64,000 nt of DNA from Rheum nobile (GCA_027886185.1 WOAB01000689.1:2728001-2792000); one strand, 5' to 3'; positions 22,115 through 33,695 are shown, counted from the stretch's first letter. Program-made: numbers and translations. Notes: a model not told the origin generated them from the sequence alone.

Positions 22115-22604
22115 TTTATGAACCTAGGTACATATAATTACAATTAGAATGTTTTAGTATAGTGCTTCGAAAAAAACTCGATCTAATAGCCCATGATTGT
22201 CCTCATTTTACACCCTAAGAGTCATAAGTACTTGACCCCCCCCCCCTTAAACTTAGGGTATATTCATAATAATTCTTAAAATTTTGAATTATAGACAGAT
22301 GTTTTTGGTAAACTTCTTGTGATGATAATAATAAAATGAATATTAAGGGTTATTTTATTTTGAAAGAAATAAAATTTACCCTACATATAATTTATTGTCA
22401 AATTGTTTCGTAAAATTTATTTGAGAGGAATATTATCAATAAGTATGAAAGGCCATGTTTTTTTCCAAAAATATTATTTGGGGTACTTATTTGACCAGAT
22501 AATCACAATTAGAACGTTTTAGGACCATGATATGGTTTTAGGGTGAATTATAAGTCCTACGAATATATTGGAGAAATGACGTCGTAACTATGGATGTGTT
22601 ATTT
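22115..22604. other. AT-rich sequence without a recognised gene
   Basis: No coding signal is visible. A run of ten C residues near 22,237 is the only notable feature. Confidence 0.6.
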
Positions 22605-22875
22605 TTAGGCCATGTTTGATTTCCATTCCTTGGAATAGGGAATGTGAATGCGGAATCACTCATTCCATCATTCTGTTTGATAAGGGTTGGAATGATCATC
22701 GATTTCATTCTATGAAATAGTTCATTCCGAGGCTAATGAAACATTTGATTCCATGAAAAAATGTGGGATATCATCCATTCCAATCTCATTCTCCATTTTT
22801 TGTCTTAAAAAGGTGTAATTGTCAATTTTAAATTTATTTTTCATATTCTCTTATAAACACTACAAGAAAAACGTC

Positions 22876-23290
22876 TTTGGGCGACGAAAAATAAAAATTT
22901 GGGCGACAAATTATATTTCGTCGCCCAAAGTATCTCTTGGGCGACGAAAACACAATTTCATCGCCAAATATTTTTTTGGGCGACAGAATATCATATTCAT
23001 CGCCCAAATGTATCTTTGTGTTTCGAATAAAATAATCGTCGCCCAAAATTGAACTTTTGGGCGACAAACATGAAATTTCGTCGCCCAAAAATAAAATTAA
23101 TAACGAAAAAGTTTCTATCAAAATATTTTGAACGACAAACATGAAATTCCGTCGCCCATAATATTAGTTTGGGCGATAAACATGAACTTTCGTCGCCCAA
23201 AAATAAAATTAATAATAAAAAAGTTTTTATCAAAATATTTTGGACGACAAACATGAAATTTTGTAGCCCATAACCGATATTATGGCCACA
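22876..23290. repeat. Left subterminal array of the CACTA element
   Basis: About ten GGGCGACGAAA or TTTCGTCGCCC motifs occur in alternating orientation, giving imperfect palindromes. In CACTA systems such arrays bind the TnpA-like transposase subunit. ORFs here are repeat artefacts. Confidence 0.9.
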
Positions 23291-23921
23291 ACTTTTTTTT
23301 GGTTGCCCTCTGTAAGGTAAAAAGAGCGGGGATATGAAAAAAAAAGATTTTTCGTACAAACAAAAGGCGCGGATGATATTTCGCACAAAAAAGATTTAAT
23401 TCCTCTTCCTCTCCACCCTTTTCTTCCTCTCCACCCGCCCCCTCTTTGCTCCTCCTCCCTCGCCAACCGACGCTGCCTCCCGCTTGCCCTGCGACGTCGT
23501 CGACGCCTTCCTCCACTACGCCGCCGCCACCGATCTCATGTCCGCTGCCGAGCTCTCCTCCGCTGTTGTTCCTCCTGTAATCTCTTCGTCTTCGTCCTCA
23601 CCGCCGAGATGCTCCTCTGGCGCGCTCTTAATCGTGGCGGTAAGTACCTCGTCTCAAAATTAGAAGTCACTTGGAAATTAGGGTTTTGATTTTGGAAACT
23701 AGAACTGAAATTGAGGCTTGTTTATGGAAATCTGAAATAAGGGATTGTTTAAAGTAGGTGAAAATTAGGGTTTGTTTCTAAAAAATATTCAATTTGGGCT
23801 TTTTTTTCTAGAAATCAGGAATTGAAACCATGTGATTTACGAGCTGTATAAGCAAGAAAGTGGAAACAAGTTTCTGGTGAATGCCAAATTTCTTTTTTGT
23901 GAGAATGCCAAATTTATTTTC

Positions 23922-24232
23922 GGTGCTATGTGTGACCTGCTATGGTCAGATCCTGAAGACATTGTGGATGGTTGGGGATTGAGTCCTCGTGGTACTGGTT
24001 ACCTTTTCGGTGGCACCGTAGTTGATTCATTCAACCGCACAAACAATTTCTTTTCGGTGCTATTATTGTTATAGGTACTTCTGGAAATCGTCAAATTTCC
24101 CATCTTATTTTTAAGGCCTCAACTTAAAGCTTTCATATGTCGTTCCATTGCAGATGTGGTAATGTTGCTGCTATACTTCAGTTAGATGTTAATCTTAATA
24201 AAGAGTTTCGTGTTTTTGAAGCAGCTCCACAG
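23922..24232 (+). pseudogene. Captured exons of a PP4-type (PPX) phosphatase catalytic subunit
   Basis: Two pieces are recognisable. The first (23922-24047) encodes GAMCDLLWSDPEDIVDGWGL, then SPRGTGYLFGG and FNRTNN. The second (24154-24232), after a TTGCAG acceptor and before a GTTTGT donor, encodes CGNVAAILQLDVNLNKEFRV and FEAAPQ. This wording is specific to the plant PP4/PPX Ser/Thr phosphatase family, which dephosphorylates regulatory proteins in nucleus and cytosol using a two-metal centre. The N-terminal metal-binding half (GDxHG, GDxVDRG, GNHE) and the segment between the pieces are missing, and the upstream frame is unrelated. It is therefore a captured fragment, not a functional gene. 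Confidence 0.85.
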
Positions 24233-25747
24233 GTTTGTATTATAAGCCCCAACTTTTATCTACACATCGTATCTGGTTAACTGTATTTGCTATTTTAGAG
24301 AGCTTTTCCTTTTCGGTGCAAATGGGGATCTAGCTGAATAATGTCGTAGAAGTGTTCTTTCTTGTTTACCAATAACTCTTGAGATCTATGCTCATTATAT
24401 ACCAGTAAGTCTTCCAGAAGAATCGTCCTATATGACTCAGCATCGTAAACATAATATAATCAAGGCAACAAGATATTATCTATAATATCTCTTAATTTTG
24501 AGCACAAAAAACTTCTGAGATCTATGTTTGTTTTCCTTTGAAAACTGTCTTACTTTCTCCTCATAGAGTGGGTGATGGATCCTCATAGTTTTCAATCTTT
24601 TCATAGTGGTGACGTAAATAAATCATAAATTGGTGTCACACGGTGTATTTAGTAATGCAAAATACTTCTGCCATACTTATGGAAGGGAAATGTTGCTGCT
24701 GCACTATTTCGTTTTCATGGAGCTCAGTCCTTTTGAGGTTTCTTAACTGGTCAACAATTTCAGAGTTCACCAATCAACTGTGCAGTTTTTATAAAGGTCA
24801 ACTTCATAGTTGATCATTGCTGCAATTTGGATTATATGCAAGATTAAGATTCTGATGAGCTTGATAGGTGATAACCTGTATCGCTTGGCCTAGATTTAAA
24901 TATATATTTTGGTTGCTAAAGCTGCAACTTGTCATCAAATTGGATCTTCTTGGTCTTACTTTTATTCTTTTCTTGGTCTTACTTTTCTTTTCAATCACTG
25001 TTAGAAAGGTGTGTGTACATTTTGCTCTTGTAAGGTTTTTTGGGTGATCAATGTGTCTCATTACCCTTGGTTGCTTTGTGTGTTATGTTTTGAGGTGGTA
25101 CATTATAATAAAGTGGATGGTCATTGTTCTCTTTAGGAATGTCCTGAAGAAGTGATCTTGGTTGAGTACAGAATGAGAGTTTCTTAGTCTTTTTTTATAT
25201 CTTTGGTGGAGCAAGAGAGGGGAGATTGGAAATGTGGATGATATGAAACTGGTAATAAATGTTGTGTTACCATGTCAGCTCAACTAGAGTATTTTTTGGA
25301 TCTAAGTGTGGACAACTCACCCACATTGGCTTGTTGCCATGAACTAGTGATGGGAAGACTGGATCCTTACAAATACATTGCGGATTTACGATGCTCTATT
25401 ACAACTATTGCAGCTAGGATTTTAGTTTCATAAACACGCTGCTGAGTCTCCATCATATGAGTGGGTAGTGCAGGAAACTCATAGCTTGAACTTCTCTTAT
25501 CAATACTGTGAAAATTTGTGTTACAACTATAGCTCTAGTTGTGAGTTAATAGATTGCTCGAGCTCTCTTGATTGTGTCATTAGTTGCAAAATACCATTCT
25601 GACTACATTATGCAGTTCTTGTCAGAATCATTATCCTTTTATGTCAAAGTTTTTTGTTGTATAGTTGCTCTACTGATATGTTTGAACATATTTCTTGTCA
25701 AACTACTTGTACTTTCTTACACTACTGAAAACAAGTATGCTTTTCAG

Positions 25748-26920
25748 ATCAAGTATGGTGAGCTTAAGGTGATGCAAGCTCTTAGGGCTATGTTCAGGTA
25801 TATTTTCTTCAATCCAAAACATCGTCATTTTGGTTCATTAGAGCCGTTAAAATGGAAAACTTGAATGTCAATAATCACTTACCATAAGAAAATATCCTAA
25901 CCTTGCGCCTTTCGCTCTTTCCTGTCTCTTTATCATAGGACTGCCAGACTCTGCTGTTGTTCCATCTCCTATGTACTTTGATGATGAAGGTGTTGCTCAA
26001 TTTGGTACACCTCCTGCAAATCGGGTCAATGCACATCCAATCCCTTTGACTGATATGAAGAAAAATGCTAAGGTATGCACCTGTGTAGCTTCTCAAAAAC
26101 AGAACTTGTTGACATAGTCACTCTTACTTATGTAGAAGTCAAGGGATAGTCCTTCGCGGTTCACTGCCTAGGACTAACTCTTCCTGTGTGCCATATTTTG
26201 AGTAAGCCGTTGAACATAACCCTATGAATTTTAAATTTCATACCAGTTAAGAAGGTGTTTAGGAAAGAGTTATTTATTATGAAGGTAAGCCCTAGTTGAC
26301 CTAAGCCTAATTAACACCTAGCAAAAAAGGCAGATAAAAGTTTTATCGTTTTCGGTTGTTGTGTTATCTACCATTTGTACCTCTAGCCTTACTCATTTTG
26401 GAATCTTTTGCTGCTGATTTATGGAAGCATGCTTATATATCTAGTCATGCACAAGATTCTTGCTTAATAAGAAAGATTGATTGCAATCAAGATGCCTTTG
26501 TCTTTTGCTGGAATGCAAAAGCTATCATTTTGTTCTATATTGGTACTTATGTGTCAATACATAGAATTTCGTTATTGAATTTCTTCTATTTCATGCTACA
26601 GATTGCTAACTCATCAACGGGACCAGAAGTATGTCTGTTTGTACTGATGGACAAAGTAGTCGCTACGTGCTATGGTGAATGACAAGGCACACGTTTTCTG
26701 TTTGTAGGTCAACCAGCCAGACCTAGAAACCGAGATAGAAAGAGTAGTGTACATGAGCAAGATATCTAAATCTGATTTGGTACAATTTTTTTTATTGAGA
26801 GAATTGCTTGCTTAATTTTAATTAGTTGATTATTTACCTCATTATTTATCAACTTCCTGTTTTTTTTTCTAGCTTCATGTCTCAAGAGACTCAAGCCTTG
26901 GCCAATATACCCTGAGGTGC
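25748..26920 (+). pseudogene. Unidentified exon-like pieces captured in the CACTA element
   Basis: Several stretches look like exons by coding feel and splice borders. They are 25748-25797 (IKYGELKVMQALRAMF), 25939-26072 (LPDSAVVPSPMYFDDEGVAQ..., ending before GTATGC), a short piece near 26602-26629 (IANSSTGPE), 26708-26780 (VNQPDLETEIERVVYMSKIS) and one near 26873 (LHVSRDSSLGQYTLRCLN). I do not recognise the parent gene or genes, and the phases of neighbouring pieces do not clearly join. They could come from one or several host genes. Confidence 0.45.
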
Positions 26921-27239
26921 CTGAACACCTTTTTTATTGTTAGTATAAAAAGTGTATGACTTATCATTTTTTTTAAATGTACTTGTTGGCAAAATTTGTA
27001 ATTTGTACAAGCATTTTTTTGTATGCATAAATTCAAGTACATTTGAGAGATCTGTGCAAATAAGGTGAGTCTGAATACAAATTTTGGAATTTTATTATCT
27101 TTGTATGCTTAAAACTGTATGTATATGTAATGTGTTACGTTTGTATAGGCACCTAGCAAAAACATTTCAGCAAACAAACTAACAGTGTATATCAATATAT
27201 AAAAAAAGTGAATGAGCTTGCCACAAAAATAAATAGGCG

Positions 27240-27576
27240 ACCAAAAAATCAATTTGGGCGATAAAACAAAATTTTCGTGGCCCAAAGGTTTGGGCGACAA
27301 AACGACAGTTTCGTGGCCCAAAGGTTTTGGGCGACAAAATGACAGTTTCGTGGCCCAAAGGTTTGGACGACAAAACAAAAATTTTGTGGCCCAAAGGTTT
27401 GGGCGACAAAACAAAAATTTCATGGCCCAAAGGTTTGTGCGACAAAACCACATTTTCGTGGCCCAAAGGTTTGGGCGACAAACCCACATTTTCGTGGTCC
27501 AAAGGTTTGGGCGACAAACCCACATTTTCGTGGCCCAAAGGTTTGGGCGACAAAACCACAGTTTTGTGGTCCAAGG
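27240..27576. repeat. Right subterminal array of the CACTA element
   Basis: About eight tandem units of roughly 40-50 bp combine GGGCGACAAAA with TTTCGTGGCCCAAAGGTT. Unlike the left array, the motifs are head-to-tail and the partner arm is TTTCGTGGCCC rather than TTTCGTCGCCC. Confidence 0.9.
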
Positions 27577-27584
27577 TACATGTA

Positions 27585-27640
27585 CTTTGCTAGAAGCCAA
27601 CTATGATTTATAGACTATATGTTATAAAGTATGTCATAAA
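27585..27640. repeat. 56-bp copy of the nearby Copia LTR
   Basis: From CTTTGCTAGAAGCCAACTAT to the following ATAAA, 56 bases are identical to 28927-28982 in the Copia 5' LTR; the 3' LTR copy at 57488 differs by one base. It replaces the missing right end of the CACTA element. Confidence 0.9.
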
Positions 27641-27842
27641 TATATCATTTCAAAACAAATTAACTAGAAATCTACAAAATTAAATGTATAATATCAACAA
27701 GATTTGATTTTCATATTCAACCAAACAACAAATTTTAGGAATAGTTCATTCCGAAATCATACCAAACACCAAGCCATGAGAATGATTTATTTTGATTCCT
27801 AATTGCAACCTGATTCCAAGTGTTATATAAAACGAGCCCTTA

Positions 27843-28822
27843 AATAGATATACAAATACTTAACCTTTTTTTTTTTTCTTCATGTCAACAAAATTTAGAG
27901 TCATGAAATAAGGTTAGAATCCAAGAACAAGAAAGATTCCAGGATTTATAATAATTAAAATACTTAAAGTATGATTTACATATGTCTCATTTCAAAGAGC
28001 CGTAAATTAAAACTTGTAATTTATTAGACTGAGATTTTATCATATTCCATTAGACCAATCCCGAAATTTAGCCTAGCATTATGGAAAGCACGTAAAGAAG
28101 GACGTAAAGAAGCGGGTGCGAAGAGACACAGTAAAAGGAGGAGGATCGGAGCATTTATGAGTTTCTTAGTTGTGGACTTTGGAAATTGTTGTTCGATCGG
28201 CATGCATGCAAGTCCTTTAAATGTCCCAAAAACTAGCTACGTACGTGGTCAATTGTTGTATATACAGGAGTATTAGCCAATAGGCAGACTTCGATCACAG
28301 GATTCATAACCAACCTGTACGTGTTTTGGTAGTTTCACCTCCTCTGCATGACTTCCACTTGCACGTACGATACTTTAATTAATATGCATTCACCTAATTA
28401 TTTACGTACTACAGTATAGCCTCATCGATCGCTACTATAAGGTGACAAAGACATAGCATATACTCCGATGCTACCAGACACGGACCACATGCTACCATAC
28501 TTAGCTATTCAACACCATATGTTAAGGCACCTCCTCCACCCTGTATGTTTCAAACTAGCTAGCCTAAGAATGGAGTATTTTTGTGTTAGTTAGTGTAATA
28601 GTAAAATTCTGCACCACACTAATTAAATTGGCGTTGGATGGTTGATTTTCCCGGAGACGAAAGCTTAAAAGGATTGATCGGATTTCTGCAAGGGCGAATA
28701 CCAAAGGCGTAACTTTTTTCCTAGAATAATTTGACGCTCAAGTCACTAAATAAATGAGAATTTGAGAGGCTAGCTAGGATTTTTTAGGATGCTAAATATC
28801 TTTTCTTTATCTGAAAGTATAT
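27843..28822. other. Sequence without a recognised gene or repeat
   Basis: It is AT-rich with several ACGTACG-type short motifs near 28,240-28,410. No ORF or element ends were seen. Confidence 0.6.
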
Positions 28823-28827
28823 GATAC

Positions 28828-29338
28828 TGAAGGAATTGTGTCATTTAATTAAATGTGTAATTATTGATTATGAAGTGAGACCGTTTATGGAGATATTTAA
28901 TCCGGTGATTTTAGGTAGTCATAGTGCTTTGCTAGAAGCCAACTATGATTTATAGACTATATGTTATAAAGTATGTCATAAAGTCTATTGCTATTATTAT
29001 CGGATCCTACGAAGTCACACCCTTAGAGTTTGGACTAGATCAGTTTAATGGGAGACGTATTATATAAGGTATATGATATAACTTGGGAGAAAATGTTTGT
29101 TAATAATAAAGAGTTATTATTAATAACAAAAGATATACTTATTTAGGAAATAAGATATCTACACATGACATTATAAAAGGAGGACTTTTAGGAAAAGCCC
29201 ATAACCCTAATTGACACCAAGAAACACGGCTGCCACCATCTCCCAAATCTCTCTCTCGTTCGCCTTCGATCCTCGCTCTAACAACCGAGTCCTAGGTGAT
29301 CCAGATCCAAGCTCGGGTGGACCAAATAGAGGAGTCAC
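28828..29338 (+). repeat. Copia 5' LTR, first part
   Basis: It matches the 3' LTR from 57390 and is interrupted after GGAGTCAC by family E. The GTCAC at 29334-29338 is the family E target duplication. The LTR resumes at 39062. Confidence 0.92.
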
Positions 29339-30580
29339 TGATAACAGGTTTTTGTCGTGTAAAAACTGCTATGCAAAATATTCAAACAAACCCTAAACCG
29401 TAGTCCTAGGTAAGTAAAGGTCGAGTCCACAAGGAGACAAATGTCTATCTAAATATGCAATTCGTATGTTAATCAGAAGTAACCAAAAGGGTTTTTTTGT
29501 TTGTTTAAGTAATCTAAGCATGCAAAGGCAAGATAAACTAAAGATGATGAATTTAGTAATGGGGAAAAACACTTAGTCAAACAACATCCACTATTCGTAT
29601 GACAAGTTGATCATAGATACTCATTCAAAATCACATGCAATGGAAATTCCAATTGCTTTTTAGATATAACTAATAGCACAACCAGATACTATTAGCACTA
29701 ACTAATCAAACAACCCTGAAACTATCAAGATTCAGTTTAATAGCAGTATTACAGATAGGAATATAGTTGGATACAATTCTAGTATAAAACAATCAGCTTT
29801 TATCCTAGAATGTAAATCAAATCTCTCATGCATAAGACTAGCACAACTAGATACTAGTACGATGCAGTTGCTACTCTGAAATAGATATGCTCAACCAGTA
29901 ACAATCTAGATCTAGCAATAGACCAATAACAACAAACCCTAGTTGATCAGACTAAAGAATATCAATATCAATCATAAGCAATCAAGCGAGAGAGAAGATA
30001 AATTCCATGCAATAGATTAAGAGTAAGAGTCTTACAACTAAATCACAACGAAAGCTTCAGCGTCTGACTAAGCAAGAGAGGCTTAGTTCTTCATAGCAAA
30101 TACGTAGAATAGAAAAGTGAAATTAGGGTTTAGAGATTATCGAAACAAGTCTTTCTCTCCCCTTAAATACTAAAGGAAAATAATTCTGAAATTAACCTAA
30201 GACGGAATAATAAAACGTAATAAAATAATCTGAAATAACATATAAGGAAAATTCGGCTCGGCGGTCTTCTGACACGGGCGGCGGCCGCTGCAACCTTCAC
30301 GGCGGGCGCCGTAATTGCGGCGGTCGCCGTCTTTCCACGGCGGTCGCCGTGGACAAGTCGTAGCTACAGTCGCTGGAATGGAATTGGCGGCGGTCGCCGT
30401 AATTCCGTGGCGGTTGCCGCGATTGCTTCTCCAGCTTCTTCTCTTCAGCTCCCAAAACCTCCAAAATTGTGTCTTCCGCACCTCCTCGCCAAGTCTCCAA
30501 ATCATCTCCAAAGCATCCTAAAACACCCCTAAAACAACGCTAAAACTCCGTCAATACGCACAACATAATCGTGTGTATCA
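29339..30580 (-). repeat. 3' LTR of family E (left in window)
   Basis: It runs from TGATAACAGG to GTGTATCA. On the minus strand a probable TATA (TATTTAAG) lies near 30,167. Four exact GC dyads (30300, 30318, 30338, 30388) lie upstream of it. The purine tract GTGGGGGAGTT abuts it at 30581-30592. Confidence 0.92.
30255..30424. repeat. CGGCG-nn-CGCCG cluster in the family E LTR
   Basis: Exact dyads lie at 30300-30311 (GG centre), 30318-30329, 30338-30349 and 30388-30399 (GT centres), with damaged copies around them. The other LTR (38736-38906) keeps two exact copies, at 38781-38792 and 38889-38900. Confidence 0.92.
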
Positions 30581-30592
30581 AACTCCCCCACA

Positions 30593-31404
30593 CTTGAATC
30601 TCTACTCGTCTCGAGTGGATAGAGAACTACCACCCATCACCAATGAAGTACCTAGATCATCAACGTGTAGAGAAGCTCCCAACTAAGAGTAAAAGCATCT
30701 ACATCAAAGCCCAACATCCCCTAACCAATCACACAAGAAAAACAACTCATCTACAGCACACATCATCATCCTCAACAACAACAACAATGACCACCACAAC
30801 CTACTCCTCAGCAGCAAACAACACACCTCCAAATCCAACCATCAACAAAAATCATCAAAAAGAGTGAAATAAATATCACCATGACTACAGCTTATTCCTC
30901 CATGTGAAAACCTACCCGAAAACACTCCTATACTTCACCACTTATGTCGCCTGAGCTAGTAAATTGATAGTCCTAGAACACTCAATTTTTTTTTCTGCAC
31001 TCATTTTGCTTAGGCGCCTTTTCAGGTTTTCACCTAACACTCTCATTTCATTTTTCAAGTTGGAACTCACCACCTCACATCACTCTGAATTCAATTTTGC
31101 CCAGGCCTAATGCCTGTCGGATTATCTGCTTTTTACCTGGACCGCCCTTTCGGGTTTTCAGTCCATCCCATGATTTTTATTTGCCTTTTTCTATTTGTGG
31201 CTCTTTTCTTTTCTTTTTTTTTTTCCCTTTTTTTTAAATCAGAATACTAGCAATAGTAAATACATAATAAGTCCCCCACACTTAGAGTACATATTGTCCT
31301 TAATGAAGTAAGACATAAAAAATAGGGGAAATTAAGAATGTACCACTACTGCTGAGGTGGTGGATAGCCGGGATACTGGGAACCCATGAAGAGGTTCCAC
31401 TGTC
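30593..31404 (-). other. Noncoding 3' region of family E
   Basis: CA-rich and T-rich sequence lies between the env-position ORF and the 3' LTR, as expected for an Athila-type 3' untranslated region. No separate gene was recognised. Confidence 0.6.
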
Positions 31405-31441
31405 TCATTTGTTCCTCCATGGCACGAATGTCATCCGTCTG

Positions 31442-32728
31442 CTACTGGCTCCTACTAGATTGTGCTGCGTGGTAGTCACGCTCCTCCTGACGATAGTCCA
31501 CGAATTCCTGATGGTAACCACGCGCTTCCTCGCGAAACTCAACAAACTGCTGATGATGGCCTCTCGCCTCCTGGCGGTAATCAACGAACTCTTGACGATG
31601 GGCAGCAAAATCCGACTGCATGGACTGTTGGCGGGTGTCCACCCTCTGAAGCATCTCCCATGCCAGCCTCTGGTAATCAGGATGTCTCTCAGCAATAGGC
31701 TGTACCTCAGGCATAACGGTATCCTCATCATCATCATCCTCGGGCTGTGCCACAGGAGCAGCAGAAGTACCAGCAGCAGAAGCGCCTGCAGCTGAACCAC
31801 CACCAGCTCCCACACAGTATCGGCTTACATCAAAATCCCTGTAGCGCGGTCCATAGGGCATCTCAAAAGGAAAGGGAATGAGGATCCTATAACAGCCCCT
31901 TGATCCATATAACCAGACCAGCCGGGGTCTGGTCCCAGACACAACACTCGAGGTCCGGAGCTGCCTCCAGTCATATGTATAGCCAGGAGTGAGCTGCTGG
32001 GAGGGGTCAGGCAAATCAAGGCCCAGGTGCAAACCCAACAGAGAAACCATCCCCCCAATCACTATCTTGTGTTTCTTGTCCTCCTGAAATTTCCTACAGT
32101 TAGCAATAAAATGGGAGCGTCAATCCCACACCAATGGGCACTCAGGGGTCATGCTCCAGACCATAAACAAGTCGGGGTACGGGACCTTGTTCAACTCGGA
32201 CTGGCCATGAAAGGCCATCCGCACCACCTTATGCGCGAGTCTCAAACCCGGATGCGACCACTTGTAGTTATACTCTCCTGCCTGAGGGTCATAGAGAGTA
32301 GTCCATGTGGTGTGATACCAAAAATTGAAGTACCCATCTGCGTCCTCCCACGCCTTCGCGGAAGAGGGTGGCTTGGTAATCCCAAGCGCCGCGTCAATGT
32401 CCTCATACGACATAGAGAACCTACGACCAGCCAAACTGAACGTGATTCTGCCCTCATCACACAGATGCTCAAAACTAGCTAGAAATTCCACCGTCCAAGC
32501 GGGAAAAGTGGGGGCCAAAAGATGGTAGAAACCGCTCAAGCCACACTTAATGAATAACTACTGCGTGCATTCATACAGATTAAGAGCCCGCATGGTGGCC
32601 GGGTCAAAGAACAGCGTAGTCATCATATCCTTTTTCTAAATAATTTTCCTACGCGCATCCTCAACCTTACTACGGGAGACCTCAACCCCAGACGATTTCT
32701 TACGGGAGGAAAACGTTCGTTTCAACAT
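31442..32728 (-). pseudogene. Post-pol ORF of the Athila-like element with three stops
   Basis: One frame runs from ATG 32728 (MLKRTFSSRKK) to a stop at 31442, about 428 codons, interrupted by TAG after KII (about 32,635), TAG after ECTQ (about 32,560) and TGA after PLVWD (32120-32122), with no frameshift. It contains a conserved-looking block (FPAWTVEFLASFEHL, ITFSLAGRRFSMSYEDIDAA) known from Athila-type elements in the position where some carry an env-like gene. The C-terminal third is a glutamine- and arginine-rich repeat (FVDYRQEARGHHQQFVEFRE and similar), probably coiled coil. I see no obvious signal peptide or membrane segment here, so an envelope role is not supported. Function unknown. 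Confidence 0.65.
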
Positions 32729-32799
32729 GCTGAGATTGAACTAATTAATGCAGCAACAACAATCAAAAGCAGAAAAAGGGGCAGAAATCACCGAAACAG

Positions 32800-33515
32800 A
32801 GGTGGCGGCGGTCGCTGCGAAGAACGGCGGTCGCTGCTTAGAACGGCGGTCGCCGTGAAGAGTTTTTCGCTGAAACTGGAGATCTGCACAGCAGCGGTCG
32901 CCGGGTGGGTCTTGGTTTGCAGCGGGCAGGAGGCAGGGAGCTGGGAGCGACGGCGGTCGCTGGTTTTTGGGGTTAGGGCGTGGGAGAGAGATAGAGGGTT
33001 GGGAAGGGTAAAATGGAAAGTGAGGTAAGGGGAGGGGTTGGGAAAGTAAATAAAAAAATTGTTTTTTTTTTTTTTGGCTTTTACCCCCGTTGGGTTTTAC
33101 GGGGTTTCTTTTTATGCCTTTTACACCCCGTTTAAGGTTTTTTCGGGGTCCATTTTTATTTGATTTTTTTGACTTTTTCTTCCCGTTTAAGGTCTTTTCG
33201 GGGTATTTTATTTTTGTCTTTTGCTCCCCGTTTAAGGTTTTTTCGGGGCCCATTTTTTTCAAATTGTAAAACAAGGGATAGTAGTTGAACCTGAAAATGA
33301 CGGCGATCGCCGTAATAAAACGGCGGTCGCCGTCATTTGCCGAGAGCAGAGTGTTGGAGGAGGGAAATCACGGCGGGCGCCGTAAGAAGGGCGGCGGCCG
33401 CCGTAATTGCGGCGGGCGCCGTGATTAAACGGTGGTCGCCGTTTTTAGGTCGTAGCCAACATTGCTTGGTGGGCATTTACGGCGGGCGCCGTAAGAAGCG
33501 CGGCGGGCGCCATGA
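32800..33515. repeat. Spacer of family E with GC-dyad clusters and 'CCCCGTTTAAGG' repeats
   Basis: Between the post-pol ORF and pol are seven exact CGGCG-nn-CGCCG dyads at 32844, 33301 (AT centre), 33321 (GT), 33371 (GG), 33392 (GC), 33410 (GG) and 33480 (GG), with damaged ones among them. At 33120-33255 there are three imperfect repeats of CCCCGTTTAAGGTTTTTTCG. A minus-strand frame across the latter is repeat-driven and is not called. Confidence 0.85.
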
Positions 33516-33695
33516 ACTCCTTCTTCACTCGAAAACGCTTCCTGCAGGTTAGTTCGATACAGAACTACAAAAACTACAAAATTAAACAAAATCAAAAGAA
33601 GATAACTAAGGGAAAGGAAAGAAACTACCTAACCATCGGGTTGCCTCCCGAGAAGTGCCGTAGTTAACGTCGTGGCTCGACCTCATTCTGGCTCA

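Larger units (their letters stand above)
22858..27584 (+). mobile_element. CACTA (En/Spm) element with captured host exons, right end missing
   Basis: The left terminus CACTACAAGAAAAACG is the hallmark CACTA end. It is followed by a subterminal array of TTTGGGCGACGAAA and its reverse complement (22876-23290). A second array of TTTGGGCGACAAAA and TTTCGTGGCCCAAAGG lies at 27240-27576, but the expected CTTGTAGTG terminus is absent, so the right end was lost. No TnpA or TnpD transposase was found. The interior carries a GC-rich 5'-exon-like segment (23400-23640) and several exon-like pieces with splice signals, one clearly from a PP4-type phosphatase, so it resembles a Pack-CACTA element. Confidence 0.85.
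22608..27839. mobile_element. Tourist-like MITE split by a CACTA element
   Basis: Ends GGCCATGTTTGATTTCCATT and, reading in from the right, GGGCTCGTTTTATATAACAC are imperfect inverted repeats flanked by TTA at 22605-22607 and 27840-27842. Without the internal CACTA element and its right-hand junction segment (22858-27640) the MITE would be about 450 bp. Both halves contain GGAATR/YATTCC-rich stretches (CATTCC, GGAATG) typical of one MITE. Confidence 0.65.

Noticed and set aside
22819..23142. ORFs across the CACTA subterminal array (and 27,109-27,613)
   Set aside because: Peptide repeats such as 'LSPKPLGHE' come from the tandem GGGCGACAAAA motif, not from a gene.
22876..23290. CRISPR-like appearance of regularly spaced palindromic repeats
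   Set aside because: The repeats lie just inside a CACTA terminus in a plant genome and have variable spacing and orientation, as CACTA subterminal repeats do.
32741..33274. 177-residue minus-strand frame with 'PEKTLNG' repeats
   Set aside because: It lies in the spacer of the Athila-like element and follows the CCCCGTTTAAGG nucleotide repeat.
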